Of a stretch of 64,000 nucleotides of DNA, positions 46,701-58,277 are shown piece by piece (the stretch's first letter is position 1; each line of letters starts with the position of its first letter). Source of the stretch: Amphichorda felina (Eukaryota; Ascomycota; Sordariomycetes; Hypocreales; Bionectriaceae); contig JAEMHR010000089.1 of NCBI GenBank assembly GCA_016490725.1, positions 46,907-110,906 on the forward strand. The letters run 5' to 3'. Both the position numbers and the translations under genes were made by a program. The notes beneath the pieces are model-generated. The model saw only the letters and a program-made list of their open reading frames with translations, made no database searches and was not told the origin of the DNA.

Positions 46701-47308
46701 ATTGGTGCCGTAGTCGCCGACGAGCTCCACGTTGGCATTCTTATGGAGGTTTGGGTCGGCGTGGAATTCGCGTGTTACGAGATTCTCGACCTCTCGAGGA
46801 GTAGAAGCATAGGCGTAGGTGAGGCCGGAGATATTGGTATCTACTGGCTGGGGATTGGGGTCGGCCGAGGTTGGGTTATGCTGTGCCTGGCGCAGGATAA
46901 AGTTGAAGGTGAAGATGAGCTCGTCATCGCTATTCAGCTTGAGGAGAAACGAGGGAGCTCCGCCGAAGGCAGAAGCGTCGGGGTCCTTGGCATGGTCAGC
47001 TACAGCCAGAACGGGGCGCATGAATGCGGCGGCCAAACCAACCTGGACGAATTCCACAGGGGCGCTGTCACCCAGGGGCCTCGAGGCCGAAAGCTTGGTC
47101 GCAGGAAAGGCATTGGGAACGATGTTGATGGAGGAACGCTTGCGGGGGTTCGTGATGACAAGAGAGGATATGGTTACTGCGGCGGCAGGGTGCGTTAGCG
47201 AGAGAATGAAGAGACTGGAGAGCAGGAGGCCGGAGATAACGTACGGCGATTCTGGTCCCTGAGATACAGAGTCGCCCCGTCGTCGGGTCTGCTGCTGATG
47301 TTGCCCAT
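43714..47308 (-). CDS. BAR-PH-ArfGAP protein (Csx2/centaurin type)
   Basis: Five exons (47308-47245, 47176-46608, 46549-46483, 46423-45094, 45040-43714) join to 1118 aa. The start MGNISS fits an N-myristoylation site. A conserved fungal N-terminal region of about 210 residues precedes the BAR domain (about 215-560; LTALASFSYFVS, ALEQKTGNMRAQMKKVMKRAE, YDSRAHR), which senses membrane curvature. A PH domain (about 645-785) is split by an intron just before FWIVLDQGKL. The ArfGAP zinc finger follows (WCADCGSNSKVEW...CIECSGIHRSLGTHISKVRSL; CxxC-x16-CxxC, with the catalytic Arg in HRSLG). A weak ankyrin-like region ends the protein. It should stimulate GTP hydrolysis on Arf proteins during vesicle traffic, as fission yeast Csx2 is thought to do. 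Confidence 0.93.
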
Positions 47309-49527
47309 GGCGAGGAGGATCGCAAAGCAGCAGCGAACATGGGTCGAGGGGAGCGATCCGGAGGACTGCTTTGATCGCTTGGGGGAGCCAGGGCGAGGCG
47401 AGGGAGGTAATGAAGGTGACGGAAGGTAGCGAAGGCAGCGAAGGCAGCGAAGGCGACGAAGTCAACGAAGGCAGCGAGGGTAGCGAAAGGTAGCGAAGGC
47501 AGCGAAAAAGGTTGAGCAGGTGCGAGCTAGTGGAAGCGTTGCACGGGGCGATCTGGACTACTGTACTAGAGGCAGAGCCAGAGTTGGTAGAGCGCGGCGC
47601 GGGGTTCAGATTGGGGCAGCGCCGTCATTTGAGTGGCAGCGGTGCCACCTTGTCCGTGACCAGAAGAAGGGAACAAGAGAAGAAGAGGACAACGTCTGCG
47701 GGCTGCCTGTCAAGCGCAGGCGGTGCGAGAAGCTATGCGGCGACAAGAATGGGTGCTGCGAATTGCGACAGGCCATGCGTAGGTAGAGGACAATATAAGT
47801 GTCACGATGAGGATGCAGCATGCAGCGACAGAATGGTCATGTGGGAGGAGGCAGTCGTCAGGAGCAAGGCGCAGGGCCACAGGCAGCCAAGGGCCTCAGT
47901 GTGCAGCGGTGGTGGTGGTGGTGGTGCTCCGTCCACTATGGTACCTTGCGTTGTGGAAGCTCCCCGCCACCATCTGCGACCTAAGCCCGTTGGAGTTGGA
48001 CCAGCTTGGAAGATGCCAGTAGTGGGGTGTTATTATTATTCATAGCACCTGTGCGAGCCAGGAACACCCCGTGAACCTGCCTGGTGAATTTCAGGTTGCC
48101 AACCAACCTCCCCGAGTAGTACAAGTACTAGTAGTATCAAACGCCTGCACTGTTGCAATGCCCCGGATTGGAGCCTACTAGGTACCAAGGTACTAATTAT
48201 GGGTAGTCCGAAGTAAGTAGGTGTGCAAGTTCTGCTTGCTGACACCTTGTTGATACATCCCACCCAGGAACATTTGAGCTTCGGTCTCCCGGTGCGCATG
48301 TGGGAATTCCAGTCCCAATGTCATCCCGCCTTGTGGCCGTGGCGTGACGTCGCCTGCTGCGCCTTGGGACAATGGGCGTTGAGAGTTGAGACAAGTGAGC
48401 TACAGGCTCCTCAACGGAAGTAAGGTGGCAACTTGCAAGTAAACGAAACGTCTGTACAGATTACGGATACGGATACCCGCGCTGTTGATCGGAAACGACT
48501 CTCCCGCTGGCCCTAAACTGGCCATCCCCTGACCCCAGCCTATTTACTGCACTACTAGCACCATATATGCGTGGCCCGGGCGCGGGCGGGGTGATCTCGA
48601 GGCAATCTGCGGCGCTGCGCCTACTCGTACTATGTACGAACACATCCAGACGGTACGTTTTGGAACCTGGGCCCTGAGGAATACGAGATGTCGACGCAAC
48701 ACCAACGAGCTCGAGGGTGGGGGAAATTACTAGTTAGTAGGTATCCCAGGATATCTATCTAGTACTATCCGCACTCGTACATAGCTGCCTTGTGGATACC
48801 GCAACAGATGAGGCGGCCCGTGTCCCTTGCAGAGGCCACTAGTTGCTGCTACCATGTATCTCGGAGTGTTGCACTGGGAGCCATTCGATGAGTCCGGAAA
48901 GTACCGACGTGTAAGAAAATGATCATTCAAAGGACGTCGTTGTGTGCTCGGGGCCTGTATGTCTGTGGCGTTTCCCAGATGAGCGCTGCAAGAGAACGCC
49001 AAGGGTGAAACGGCCATCCCACGGTCTGCAGAGCGACAGTGCATATGCAACTCGGCCTGGGATCGTTTTATGAGCCTATAGGAGTTTGCAGTGGAAGGGA
49101 GGCAATGGAGGGCAGTGGTTTGATATGGGCTGGATGACGTTTGGGGCCTTCGGGTGCGCCAGCCAAGGCCCAAGGGTCCTCCTCACAGGCTCACTCCGTA
49201 CTTGGTACGCCCACAGTGGGCACTTTGGTGCAGCGTCAGACACCGGCGAATACGCGCCCACCCACCGCCAGACAACCACCACACCACCACAACCACCATA
49301 ACCACCATAACCACCATAGCGCTCCCCGACCAAAGGGCTTCAACCGTCGCCACGCCCACCGACCCAGCACGAACCTGCCCTTTCTCCCTTCGAATTATCG
49401 CCTTGCCGACCTCCTTCCATCTTTTGCGCCTGCAGTGTTATGCGAATGAAGTTGCTCCAGCCCAACGTCTTTGGGCATCCCCTCGCCTCCTGAAGGACAC
49501 GCCGCCGCCCTTGTCCTGTCGCCCGCC
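47309..49527. other. Divergent intergenic region (Csx2 / Ync13) with tandem repeats
   Basis: 2.2 kb without a convincing gene. The left end has the GCGAAGGCA-type repeat (47421-47508). GTAC/CTAG-rich segments lie near 48111-48140 and 48720-48780. A C/A-rich CCACCACAACCACCATAACC tract lies at about 49268-49320, just upstream of the Ync13 gene. Confidence 0.5.
47421..47508. repeat. Imperfect 9-12 bp tandem repeat (gcgaaggca)
   Basis: About eight imperfect copies of agcgaaggc/gcgaaggta-like units lie about 110-200 bp upstream of the Csx2 start codon, in its promoter or 5' leader. Confidence 0.8.
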
Positions 49528-52500
49528 ATGTCGTCAGCGTCGCGCCAGTCATACAGGTCCAACCGGCGCCCCAGGGAGGGTAGCAGGGACGTCGGGAGGG
49601 GTCGTGCGGCCTCTCGAGCCCAGCACACGGTCGATCACGAGGAGGCCCGAAGCTTCGCCCTGCGCGCCGCCTACCTGCACTACCTGATACAGCCCAAGAC
49701 CAAGAGGAAGCAATACGTCTCCGCGCCGAAGCCAACCCCGAGATCGCAGACAAGCGTAGGACAGCTGATCCAGGAATATGGTTCAGGGAACTCGTCGAGC
49801 TCGAAGCTGCCGCACAACTTCGCCGGTCCCCTGCTCGACCGAGTCGGAGGCGTCCTGAGGGGCAATGAGCGCCTGCCCGGCTACAACGATGCCGCCGTCA
49901 AGAGGAGTTTTGCCGAGGCCTACACGGCCTTCTCCGAGAGGAACTTTCGCAAGACCATCGACAAGGAGAGGAAGTTCGAGCCCCTCGTCCTCATCTTCTA
50001 CTCACAAGCCACCAAGGCAGCCCAGAAAGGCCGGGCTCACGACGATGATTCGTGGAAGCTGCTCCCCGATCGCCACCTCGCCTTGTTTGTGAGGCTCTCT
50101 GTGAGAGTCCTGCGAGACCATGGACACGACCGCGATCGACCCGAGCTCGTATCGCGCCTGACCACCCTGGAGAATAAACTCTTGACCAACGACCAAAACC
50201 TGGTGGGAAGTGGCGCGGACGGCGTGGGCAATACTGTCGAGGTTGTGGTGCCCTTGAGCTATGATGTCAAGGACATGCCCCTAGTACAGGTGGTCGCCGG
50301 TATATTCGGCCTGAGCCTCTCCGACGTCCAGGCCGAGATCAATGACAATAGGCAGATATGGACTGAAGAGGCGGCGCTCAAGGACTTGAAGGCCTATCAG
50401 TTGCGGCTCAACGCAAACATGGCCGGCGCGCTGAGCAGTCATGAATTCGACATTGACGAGGCATTCGACGAATGGAAGAAGTCGGAGGCCCCCCATCTGT
50501 CACAGATGATGCTCGACATTCTTACTGCGAAGCCTCTCCTAGCAAAGACCTCGACCGGACCCACCGACAGGCCGCTGCCAAGCCGACCGCAGTCCATGTT
50601 CGGAGACGACCAGGCCTACGCAGAACTTAGCCGGTCGCTCTCCAGCGCGGATGATACTGGCCCTGGGTTTGACCCCCACTTGAGCCTCAGCGCCTTGTCC
50701 ATAGGCGGCGACTCAAGCAGCATTAGGACCGTCGACGAAACGATATACACTTTCATCCCCCCCGAGCCCAGAGCCTTCTACAAGTACATTCTCCAGCATG
50801 CTATGAGCTTTGACCAGATCCACGCCGACCCAGAGGTCGACTACCAGCCCCTTTCAAAGCAATCCATAGAGCTCATGGCCGAGCTGGCTGTGCGGTGGCG
50901 AGTGCCACAATCCTCGCGTCTCATCACTCTCCTTGAGGTCGCTGCGCGCAAGTTTCTGGATCAAGAGATCGTTCCAGAAGAGCTGGATAGCGTCTTTGAC
51001 ACAATCAAGGGTCTGCAGCCCGAACTGAAGAAGCCTCCTCATATCCAGAACTTCTCTGCTCCTCTTACTGAAATCGAACCTAGTCGGTGGCCGTTACAGG
51101 ACTTGGCCGCTTACCAGCACACACTTTACAGCCTCCACGATGCGCTCCTCCGTGAGCTATACGACCTTATGGGAAAATGTTACGATAGCAAGGCACCGAA
51201 TATTGGCGCTGTCATGTTCATTCTGGAGAATCACATCGCAAACGATCCAACCTTCTCCCCAAGAGCCGATGCGGCGGCTGAGTTCACCGAGCAACTGTCT
51301 CAAAACCTTAGGCAAAGGGCCATGGCTGTCTACCGCGAATACATGCAGAAAGAGATACCGGCGTACAAAGAGGACTGGGAGTTTGGGCACGTCGTCAAGC
51401 TAGGAAAGTCAGTCACCAAGCTTTGTGACCGAATCAGGAAGAGGTATAAGAATATGCCAGAGATCATGGGCGTTGACCCCCTGGAGATTCTGGTCCAAGA
51501 AGTCTTTCCTAGCTTTGAAGAGGATGCAAACGCCATTATTCAAGCCATAATGGCAACTGTTCAGGACGAGGGTCTGGAGATTGATATCGAGGACGGCTTC
51601 GACCTTTACCGGGAACTGGTAGAGATTCGCCGGATACACCAGCGCTCACTGCCCCCTGACCAGCCGTTCTCCTTTGACATCGAGAACCTCCTTGTTGACT
51701 TTGTATGGCGCTGGATACGTACTGCCGAGGGCCGAATGGAGGAGTTTGTCACAGGGGCCATTAAACAGGACCAGTTCCAGGTCCGCTCTCAGTACCCTGA
51801 CCAAATCACACTGGACTCTGAGCGCCACAGCGTGTCCATTATTGATCTCTTCATGCTCTTCAACCAGACCCTCAATCAGGTTCACAAGTTGGAGTGGAAC
51901 AATGAAGAGCATCTTGCCCGGTTCATGACTGCCCTGGCAAGGAGTTTCTCCAATGGGATTGGCCACTATTGTGAGATTGTTGATCAGCGGTTTGCTAGGG
52001 AGATGGACCGCCCCTCAGCAGAGGAGCTAGCAGCCCAAAACAGGTCGACCCAGGAGAAGTGGATGCAGTACGCGAAGGACGCGTGGAACAACAAAGAGAA
52101 GGCAGAGCCTTTCCAGTTTTATCCAGAGGTAGGGCGCCCACCTGTCCCTTTCACGGCCACGCCCTGATACTAATATCATGATAGTCCTTTGTCAAGCTCA
52201 ACAATGTCGAGTATGCCATGCAGGAGTTTGACAAGCTGGAGAAGAAGATGAACCCCGAATCCTGTGCTGCGGTGCTCGACAAGGTTGATGGGCCTAAGAA
52301 GCGCACCAAGAAGCCGAGCAAATACACCTTCACCATCAAGGTCATGGAGGCCGAAGATCTCAAAGCCTGCGATCCCAGTGGGTTTAGTGACCCCTACGTC
52401 GTGTTCGGCGATGAGTATCAGAAGCGCCTCCACAAGACCCGCATCATTCACCGCAACCTCAACCCGCGGTGGGATGAATCCTTTGAAGTGACAGTTCAGA

Positions 52501-53777
52501 GCCCGGTCAACGTCATTGCCACGATATGGGACTATGACACATTCGGCGACCACGACTACGTGGGGAGGACCTCACTGAAGCTGGACCCCGTTCATTTTAG
52601 CGACTATCTGCCCCGGGAGTTTTGGCTGGACCTGGACTCTCAGGGCCGGCTGCTCATCCGTGTCAGCATGGAAGGGGAGCGAGACGACATCCTGTTTCAC
52701 TTTGGCAAGGCGTTCAGGCACCTCAAGCGAACCGAGCGGGACATGGTCCGGAAGATTACAGACAAGGTGAGCCGCACAGGCCCCAAGGATCCCGTCGTCG
52801 TCCAGGACCAAACTAACTCCCGTGTGTAGCTCACGAGCCAGATTAGCGCGACATTGTCGTACGACAGCCTCCGGAGCCTCCTAGGCACCGGTGGGCTGAG
52901 CGCCACGGTCTCGGGCCTGTGGAAGAAGCGCGCGTCCACGATGCCCGTCGTGATGCCCGAGCAGATCGAAGCCGTGCTCGCCCCGCTGCTGGCGTACTTT
53001 GACGAGAACTTTGCCATCATGAAGCAGACGCTGACGGACGCGACCATGATTGCGGTCATGACGCGACTCTGGAAAGAGGTCCTGATGACGATTGAGAATC
53101 TCCTGGTCCCGCCGCTGTCGGAAAAGCCGTCTCTGCAAAAACCCCTGACGCGGAGGGAGCTGGATGTGGTGTACCACTGGCTCGAGATGCTCTTCACCTT
53201 CTTCAACGCCAAGGACGAGCAGACCGGTGAGCAGATGGGTGTACCCGCAGAGGTCCTCAAGTCGCCTAAGTGGCACGAGCTGGCATCGCTGAACTTCTTC
53301 TACTTCGAGGACACCCAGAGCCTGGTGCGCGAGTCGGAGCGCATGGCGGCGGCGACGGCGCAGCGCGCGCAGCAGGCGCTGCTGCAGCAGGGCCCCCAGC
53401 ACCACCACCGCACGTCGTCGCGCGCGCCGGCCGCGCCGTCGAGCATGGGCGCGTCGCTCGGGGGGGCCGGGGCGTTCGCCAGCATGGGGACCATCCGGCG
53501 CGGCAAGAGCATCATGATGAGCCGCAACCTGGGCACGATGCGCAAGGCCAAGGAGGCGAAGCGGCGCGACGCGCAGGCGGACCCGAGCGACGACATGATC
53601 CTGCGCATCCTGCGCATGCGGCCCGAGGCGGCGGGCTACCTCAAGGAGAGGCACCGCCAGAAGGAGAGGCAGGCAGCCACGGCGGCGGCGGCGCTGATCG
53701 TCAAGAACAGCGTGAACCAGGGGTGGAACGCTGCGGGCGGCGCGTCGTTTGGGAGGAACAGTCTACCCCGGAGGTGA
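49528..53777 (+). CDS. Munc13/Ync13-like C2 and MHD domain protein
   Basis: Exons 49528-52128, 52185-52766 and 52830-53777 encode 1376 aa. The large first exon encodes helical DUF810/MUN-type regions (for example IELMAELAVRWRVPQSSRLITLLEVAARKFL and an MHD1-like segment around LVDFVWRWIRTAEGRMEEFV). A C2 domain at about 905-1035 has the calcium-loop aspartates CDPSGFSDPYVVF and WDYDTFGDHDYVG. An MHD2-like helical region follows (MPEQIEAVLAPLLAYFDENFAIMKQTL), then a basic, Ala/Gln-rich tail. Proteins of this class prime SNARE-mediated exocytosis in animals. Fission yeast Ync13 ties endo- and exocytosis to septum integrity in cytokinesis. A similar role at growing tips and septa is inferred. The start ATG is the first in frame and gives a short basic head. 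Confidence 0.9.
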
Positions 53778-54277
53778 GAGGTAGTAGGGGAGATGAAAGG
53801 TGTTAAGGGGGGGAGGGTGAGAAAAGGGGGGGAATTTCGAATAGTTGATTCCTCCGGGCAAGTGTTCTCTTTTACTCTTTGTTGGCTGATACTAGTATGG
53901 ATGGTGGGACTAAGGGATAAAATAGCATGAGATACCCTCATTCGTACAGCGAGGTCAAGGTCTGCGTTGATAGCAGTAATAAAGCGAGTCATTTCTCCAT
54001 TGCCAGCCCCTACAACATGCGGCAGATGGGTAGGCCACGGCCACACGCATCCGCGCAGCCCAATGGGTGTTCCACGGCATCATCTTTGGGTTCCAGTCGA
54101 GTGGGATTCATTCAGGCACCGTTCCCAGCCAGTGCTGTGTGTCACACGCAGTCCACGCTGAGATTGCCTGGGTTACGCAAGGGATCGCGGGATCTGGTCA
54201 AGGTCATCAAACTTGGCATGACTTGAATTTGTGAAACCAGGGCGACATGGCAGATAAGAGCTGGTTCCGCCTTCACA

Positions 54278-54345
54278 TTCTCTCTCGTTTTCTCTCTCTC
54301 TCTCTCTTTCTCTCTTCCTCTCTTCCTCTTTCTCTCTCCCTCTTC
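54278..54345. repeat. CT-rich microsatellite
   Basis: A stretch of tctctct units broken by ttcctc steps, about 68 bp, in the gap downstream of the Ync13 gene. Confidence 0.85.
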
Positions 54346-54645
54346 GGCAAGGGCCGGTATTGATCCGAGTGGTGGAGCGGGCTGAGAAATGAGAAACTGG
54401 GGAAATAAAGATGCTCGCACAAAATAGAATAGTGCATGGCGTTTTCGTCATTACCGATATATTTTCAGGGTCCGGTCCCCTTTCTGACCAACGGCTGACG
54501 GGGCAGGGCGACTGGCCTGGAAATTCTGGAAGGCTAGGAGCAGAGCGTGGCGTCTTGGTGCGGACCGGCTGGCATTCCTGGCTCGTATCAGGGTGAGTCG
54601 TTGAAGGAGAATCTTCAAGTCCCCACATGGCTCACATTCCAGCCA

Positions 54646-54775
54646 GTCCAGCCAGTCCAACGAGATCAGCCAGTTCAGCGAGTCCAGCGAGTTCGGTGAA
54701 TGCAGTGAATCCAGCGAATCCAGCGAATCCAGCGAACCCAGCGAACCCAGTGTACCCAGCGAATCCAGTCCCTGA
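54646..54775. repeat. 9-bp tandem repeat array (ccagcgaat)
   Basis: About 14 imperfect copies of a 9-bp unit: CCAGCGAAT, CCAGCGAAC, then CCAGCCAGT-like units at the left. As the unit is a multiple of three, every frame stays open, which creates spurious open reading frames on both strands. Confidence 0.85.
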
Positions 54776-57551
54776 TGCGTCCAGAGGAGCCCAAACGAGA
54801 CCCCGGGAGTGCTGCCAGGTGGCTGACAGCCTGACCAGATGATGCTCGGCAAATTCTCAAGGCGGGTGGCATTTGGGGGCGGGTGACATGCGAAAAAAAG
54901 CAAAGGACCTGGATCTGGACTCTGGTCCCTCGATACTGTTAGTGAGATACTTTGTCCTCCAGGCTCTGAGAGCCAGGAGGCTTCCAGAGGCTCCAGAGGC
55001 TCCAGAAGACACGAGAGGGGCGCCAAGCCCAGTGGTCATTGGCGGCTGCGGTGCTGGGCCTCACTTCTGGCCAATCACTGGTCAGCGGAGGACGAGCCAA
55101 GAGTGACGTCGGCGGCTGGGATAACGAACGGGGGCCCAAGTCCCTTGAATGCTGCTGGTACAGAGTACGACGTACTCGTACTAATCCTCCTCGACTCGTT
55201 CTTTACTTTTGCCCAACCTAGCACTTAGTAAGACGTGCCTAAGTAGCTATGGATGCAACGCAGCATACAAGATATGCGACAAGCAACCCCGATCCGACCC
55301 TACACAAGCCGCCGTAAGAAGTAAGGTTAGCAAATTGTCTCGCCCGCGCAAATCACCGGGCCTCACCCCGGAGGTGCCGTGGGCCTGGCGGTCCCAGCAA
55401 GAGACTTCACGAGAATCGAGGCTGCGCCGCTGCGCGCTGCAGCGCCGGACTTCGGCTGACCGCATCGTGGGGACTTCCTGAAACAAGCACAGGCATGGAC
55501 TAGATAGAGACTAGATAGGGCCTGCCGCCAATCGTCGCGTGCGAGCAGTGAAGATCAGTGGACGACGAGGTTTTGTTGGACTGGCTTTGGTTTGGGAGCT
55601 TTTGCAGGGCCGTTCAACATGTGGATGTGCATTTGGACGACAGTGGCATCTTCCGCAAGTGGGACTGTATGAGTACAGCTGAGGAGGCACCTACCTACGT
55701 CCGCCGCCCAGGAGCCCAGGCAGGCCCGAAGTCCTGCGCCTCTGATGGTCGCTTTATGCCCGAGGCTGCTGTGATGGAGGCCACACACCGTGACATGGAG
55801 ATATCGTCCATGGGAAAGTGATAACAATATAGGGACTTTTAAAGAGCTCGAGGTGATAATATTGACCCCCCATGCAGGCCTAACCTGCCCCTCAAGGCGC
55901 GCTGATTCGTGGGTGCGGCGGGCGGGGGCGAACGAGTGGCGCGAGCCTGTCATGGCGGGGGGGATGCAGGCTGCTTTGGCCCAGTAACAATTGGTCATCG
56001 ACAGAGTGTGCAGCCACTGCGCACCTGGGAAGCAAACCTTCCTGCGGCCTGTTTCTCGGCGACTGGACTGGTTGCTAGTACGAGTAGGACCGTTGAGGGC
56101 GGCGATGATGAACGGCGATGGAAGTCAAATGGAAGAAGAGTCCCAGGTCGCTGAAGACAATTTGACAAATGGTGGGTAGGTGCCTGGAAGTCAATTCGGG
56201 TAGTCGGGGGCGAGAGGCATGCAACGAACCGATGTCATGTACACGCACAGTGCGGGTAGGTACGAGTGCTAGTAGCTTGCCGCTTCCCCCACACCAAGGG
56301 TGCCACTGCCCAGAACAAGGGAATCCCATCTGTCGACTTCATATTCAGCGTAGCCCAGAATGGCCACCGGAGCGCCATGCCAATGAACAGGGGCCGCGCT
56401 TTTGGGGGCTGGGACGCTGGGTTCGCCTGAACATCTCAAGAGCCCCTCGAGACCAGTCCGTCTCCGTCAGCCAAAAGCACAATAACCACAAGCCGCGAGT
56501 CCCGCCTCTGTGGACGGCTTGAGGGCGCTCAGACGGCGAGATGACCTCGATGGCAAGACGGGATAGGCCAGGACGGCAAAGGGCCCACCCCAACACCACA
56601 CGAGGCAATCGATCGATCCCGTTCGTATTGGCGCCAGCCTCAGCAGCCCAGGGCTGCACTGTTGCAGTGGCTGCACGGGTGCTACTCAGCCTGCTGGGGC
56701 AGACGCTGGCCGAGTGCGTGGTCGGTACCAGCCTACCAGCACTACGTGCCACCAGGCAGATGCTGCACCACCATTCCCACGGCGCCTGGCCACCGCGGCG
56801 CATGGGGGAAAGGACCGGGTCGGGTGCGAAACGCCATTCATCCAACGCAAAAATAAGGAACAAGGGGGCAAGGGAGCAAGCGTCACGACGACCTCTTGTC
56901 ATCATGGTAGTAGCCCGTATCCGTAGCGGAAAAAGACCCGGATGGGCGCAAGGCAAGCTGGAAGGGGAGAATGAGCGGGGATCACACGTGCGGTTCCTCC
57001 TCTGCCTCTCGACCATTCTCAATCCAATGGGTGACTCCATTCCTGCCGGCCAGTCCCATGTGGTGATGCCAGTCAACGTCCCCTGAGGTGGACCCATCGT
57101 GCCCATCGTGCCCACTGTCGGCCTCCGCCTTATCTCCTGAAGGACGGCCCCAAAACCCCCGAGAAACAGGTCGCGGGAAAAGAGGCCGCGGGCAAGCAAT
57201 TACTCGACACATCCGAACGAAGCCAAGTCGTCACTGGCGTCGAATTTTCCGCGACCCGATACGGAGTCAGGTACTGCAAGCGTGTACATCAGGTGGTCCC
57301 GTCGCCTGTGGTGGCCCCAACACCACTGGAGGTGCGCTGTAATCCGGAGGAGGAGCAGGAGCAGGCCACCTCAGTCAGGTACTCGTCCTATGGACTCGTA
57401 GCCCGTACCGACGAGTAGTACTACAGTAGTACGGATACAGAGTAGTACCATCCGTAATAACTCTGCTGGCCACGCTCGTTGAGCCTGTGGCCGGTGGTGG
57501 CTCTCTGTGAGGTCCATGGTGCGTGAGGCGTCCATCCCCCCGACCGGCTGG

Positions 57552-57600
57552 ACCACAGCACCACAGCACCACAGCACCACAAGCACCACAAGCACCACCG
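57552..57600. repeat. CACCACAG/CACCACAAG short tandem repeat
   Basis: Five to six near-identical copies of caccacag(a) about 680 bp upstream of the OS-1 start codon. Confidence 0.8.
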
Positions 57601-57746
57601 CCCGCCAGGGCTGTCCCCGTTCCACCCATCCCATCCCATTCATCACTCACTTCCCTTTCCCTTCCCTTTCTCCCATACCCCAACTCAACCACCCTTCCAT
57701 CGTATCCCAACCCAACCCATCCTGTCCCGCATCGCTCGCCCTCCGC

Positions 57747-57984
57747 ATGCCGGGACTGGCCAAGCGTTATTCTACCTCATCTCTCGTGCGCGCATCCATC
57801 TAGTTCCCTACGGTGCAGCGACTTTCCACCATCCTGTCCAACTGCTCGCAGGGCAGCCCGCACTGCAACCGCATTCGCTTCGCACATGCTTTACCGTCCC
57901 TGTCGGCTGCTCCTCCCGTCACCGCACCCCGATTTTCTCGTCGACGGCTGAGCTCTTCGAAGGATGCTGCGCGTGTGCTCTTGA
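57747..57984 (+). promoter_or_regulatory. Three short upstream ORFs in the OS-1 leader
   Basis: ATG-started frames at 57747-57803 (18 codons), 57886-57951 (21 codons) and 57964-57984 (6 codons) precede OS-1. No other ATG lies between 57984 and the OS-1 start at 58278. If the transcript includes this stretch they could dampen translation. Whether it does is not known from sequence. Confidence 0.4.
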
Positions 57985-58277
57985 TTGTCGCTCAACCCGC
58001 CCCCCGAGTCGAGTCGGCGCCTCGCCACTCCCCACGTACGACACCGGCAACCATAGCCATAACCAACAACCCCTACAAGCACCGCCCTTCCCCCTCTGCG
58101 ACCTGCCTTGGCCTCCGACGCCCGGCAGTTTGATCAGAGTTCCTTGCGCTGCCAGCTTCGACCCGAAGCGCACTACACCCGCAAGCCACGACGCGGCAAC
58201 GTACATCGACGAACTCCATTCGTCTCTCCCACCCCTCGGTTGCGGACTGCTGACGTCCGCACCCAACCTTCGGCAGT

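Larger units (their letters stand above)
53778..58277. other. 4.5-kb stretch without a convincing gene, upstream of OS-1
   Basis: The longest gene-free stretch in the window. It contains a CT microsatellite, a 9-bp tandem repeat array, GTAC-rich clusters (55158-55182, 57379-57455) and a CACCACAG tract before a C/T-rich leader. Open frames of 181 codons (plus, from 56541) and 284 codons (minus, to 57199) overlap each other, lack proper ATG contexts or domains, and are not called. It may be a long promoter and 5' leader, or contain a non-coding RNA. Confidence 0.55.

Noticed and set aside
54627..55026. Open frames through the 9-bp repeat (Asn-Pro-Ala-rich or Leu-Asp-Ser-rich)
   Set aside because: A repeat unit that is a multiple of three keeps all frames open. 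There is no homology or start and stop context.
56345..57199. 284-codon minus-strand and overlapping 181-codon plus-strand open frames
   Set aside because: They overlap on opposite strands, the minus frame starts at TTG, and neither shows domain-like or codon-biased sequence.
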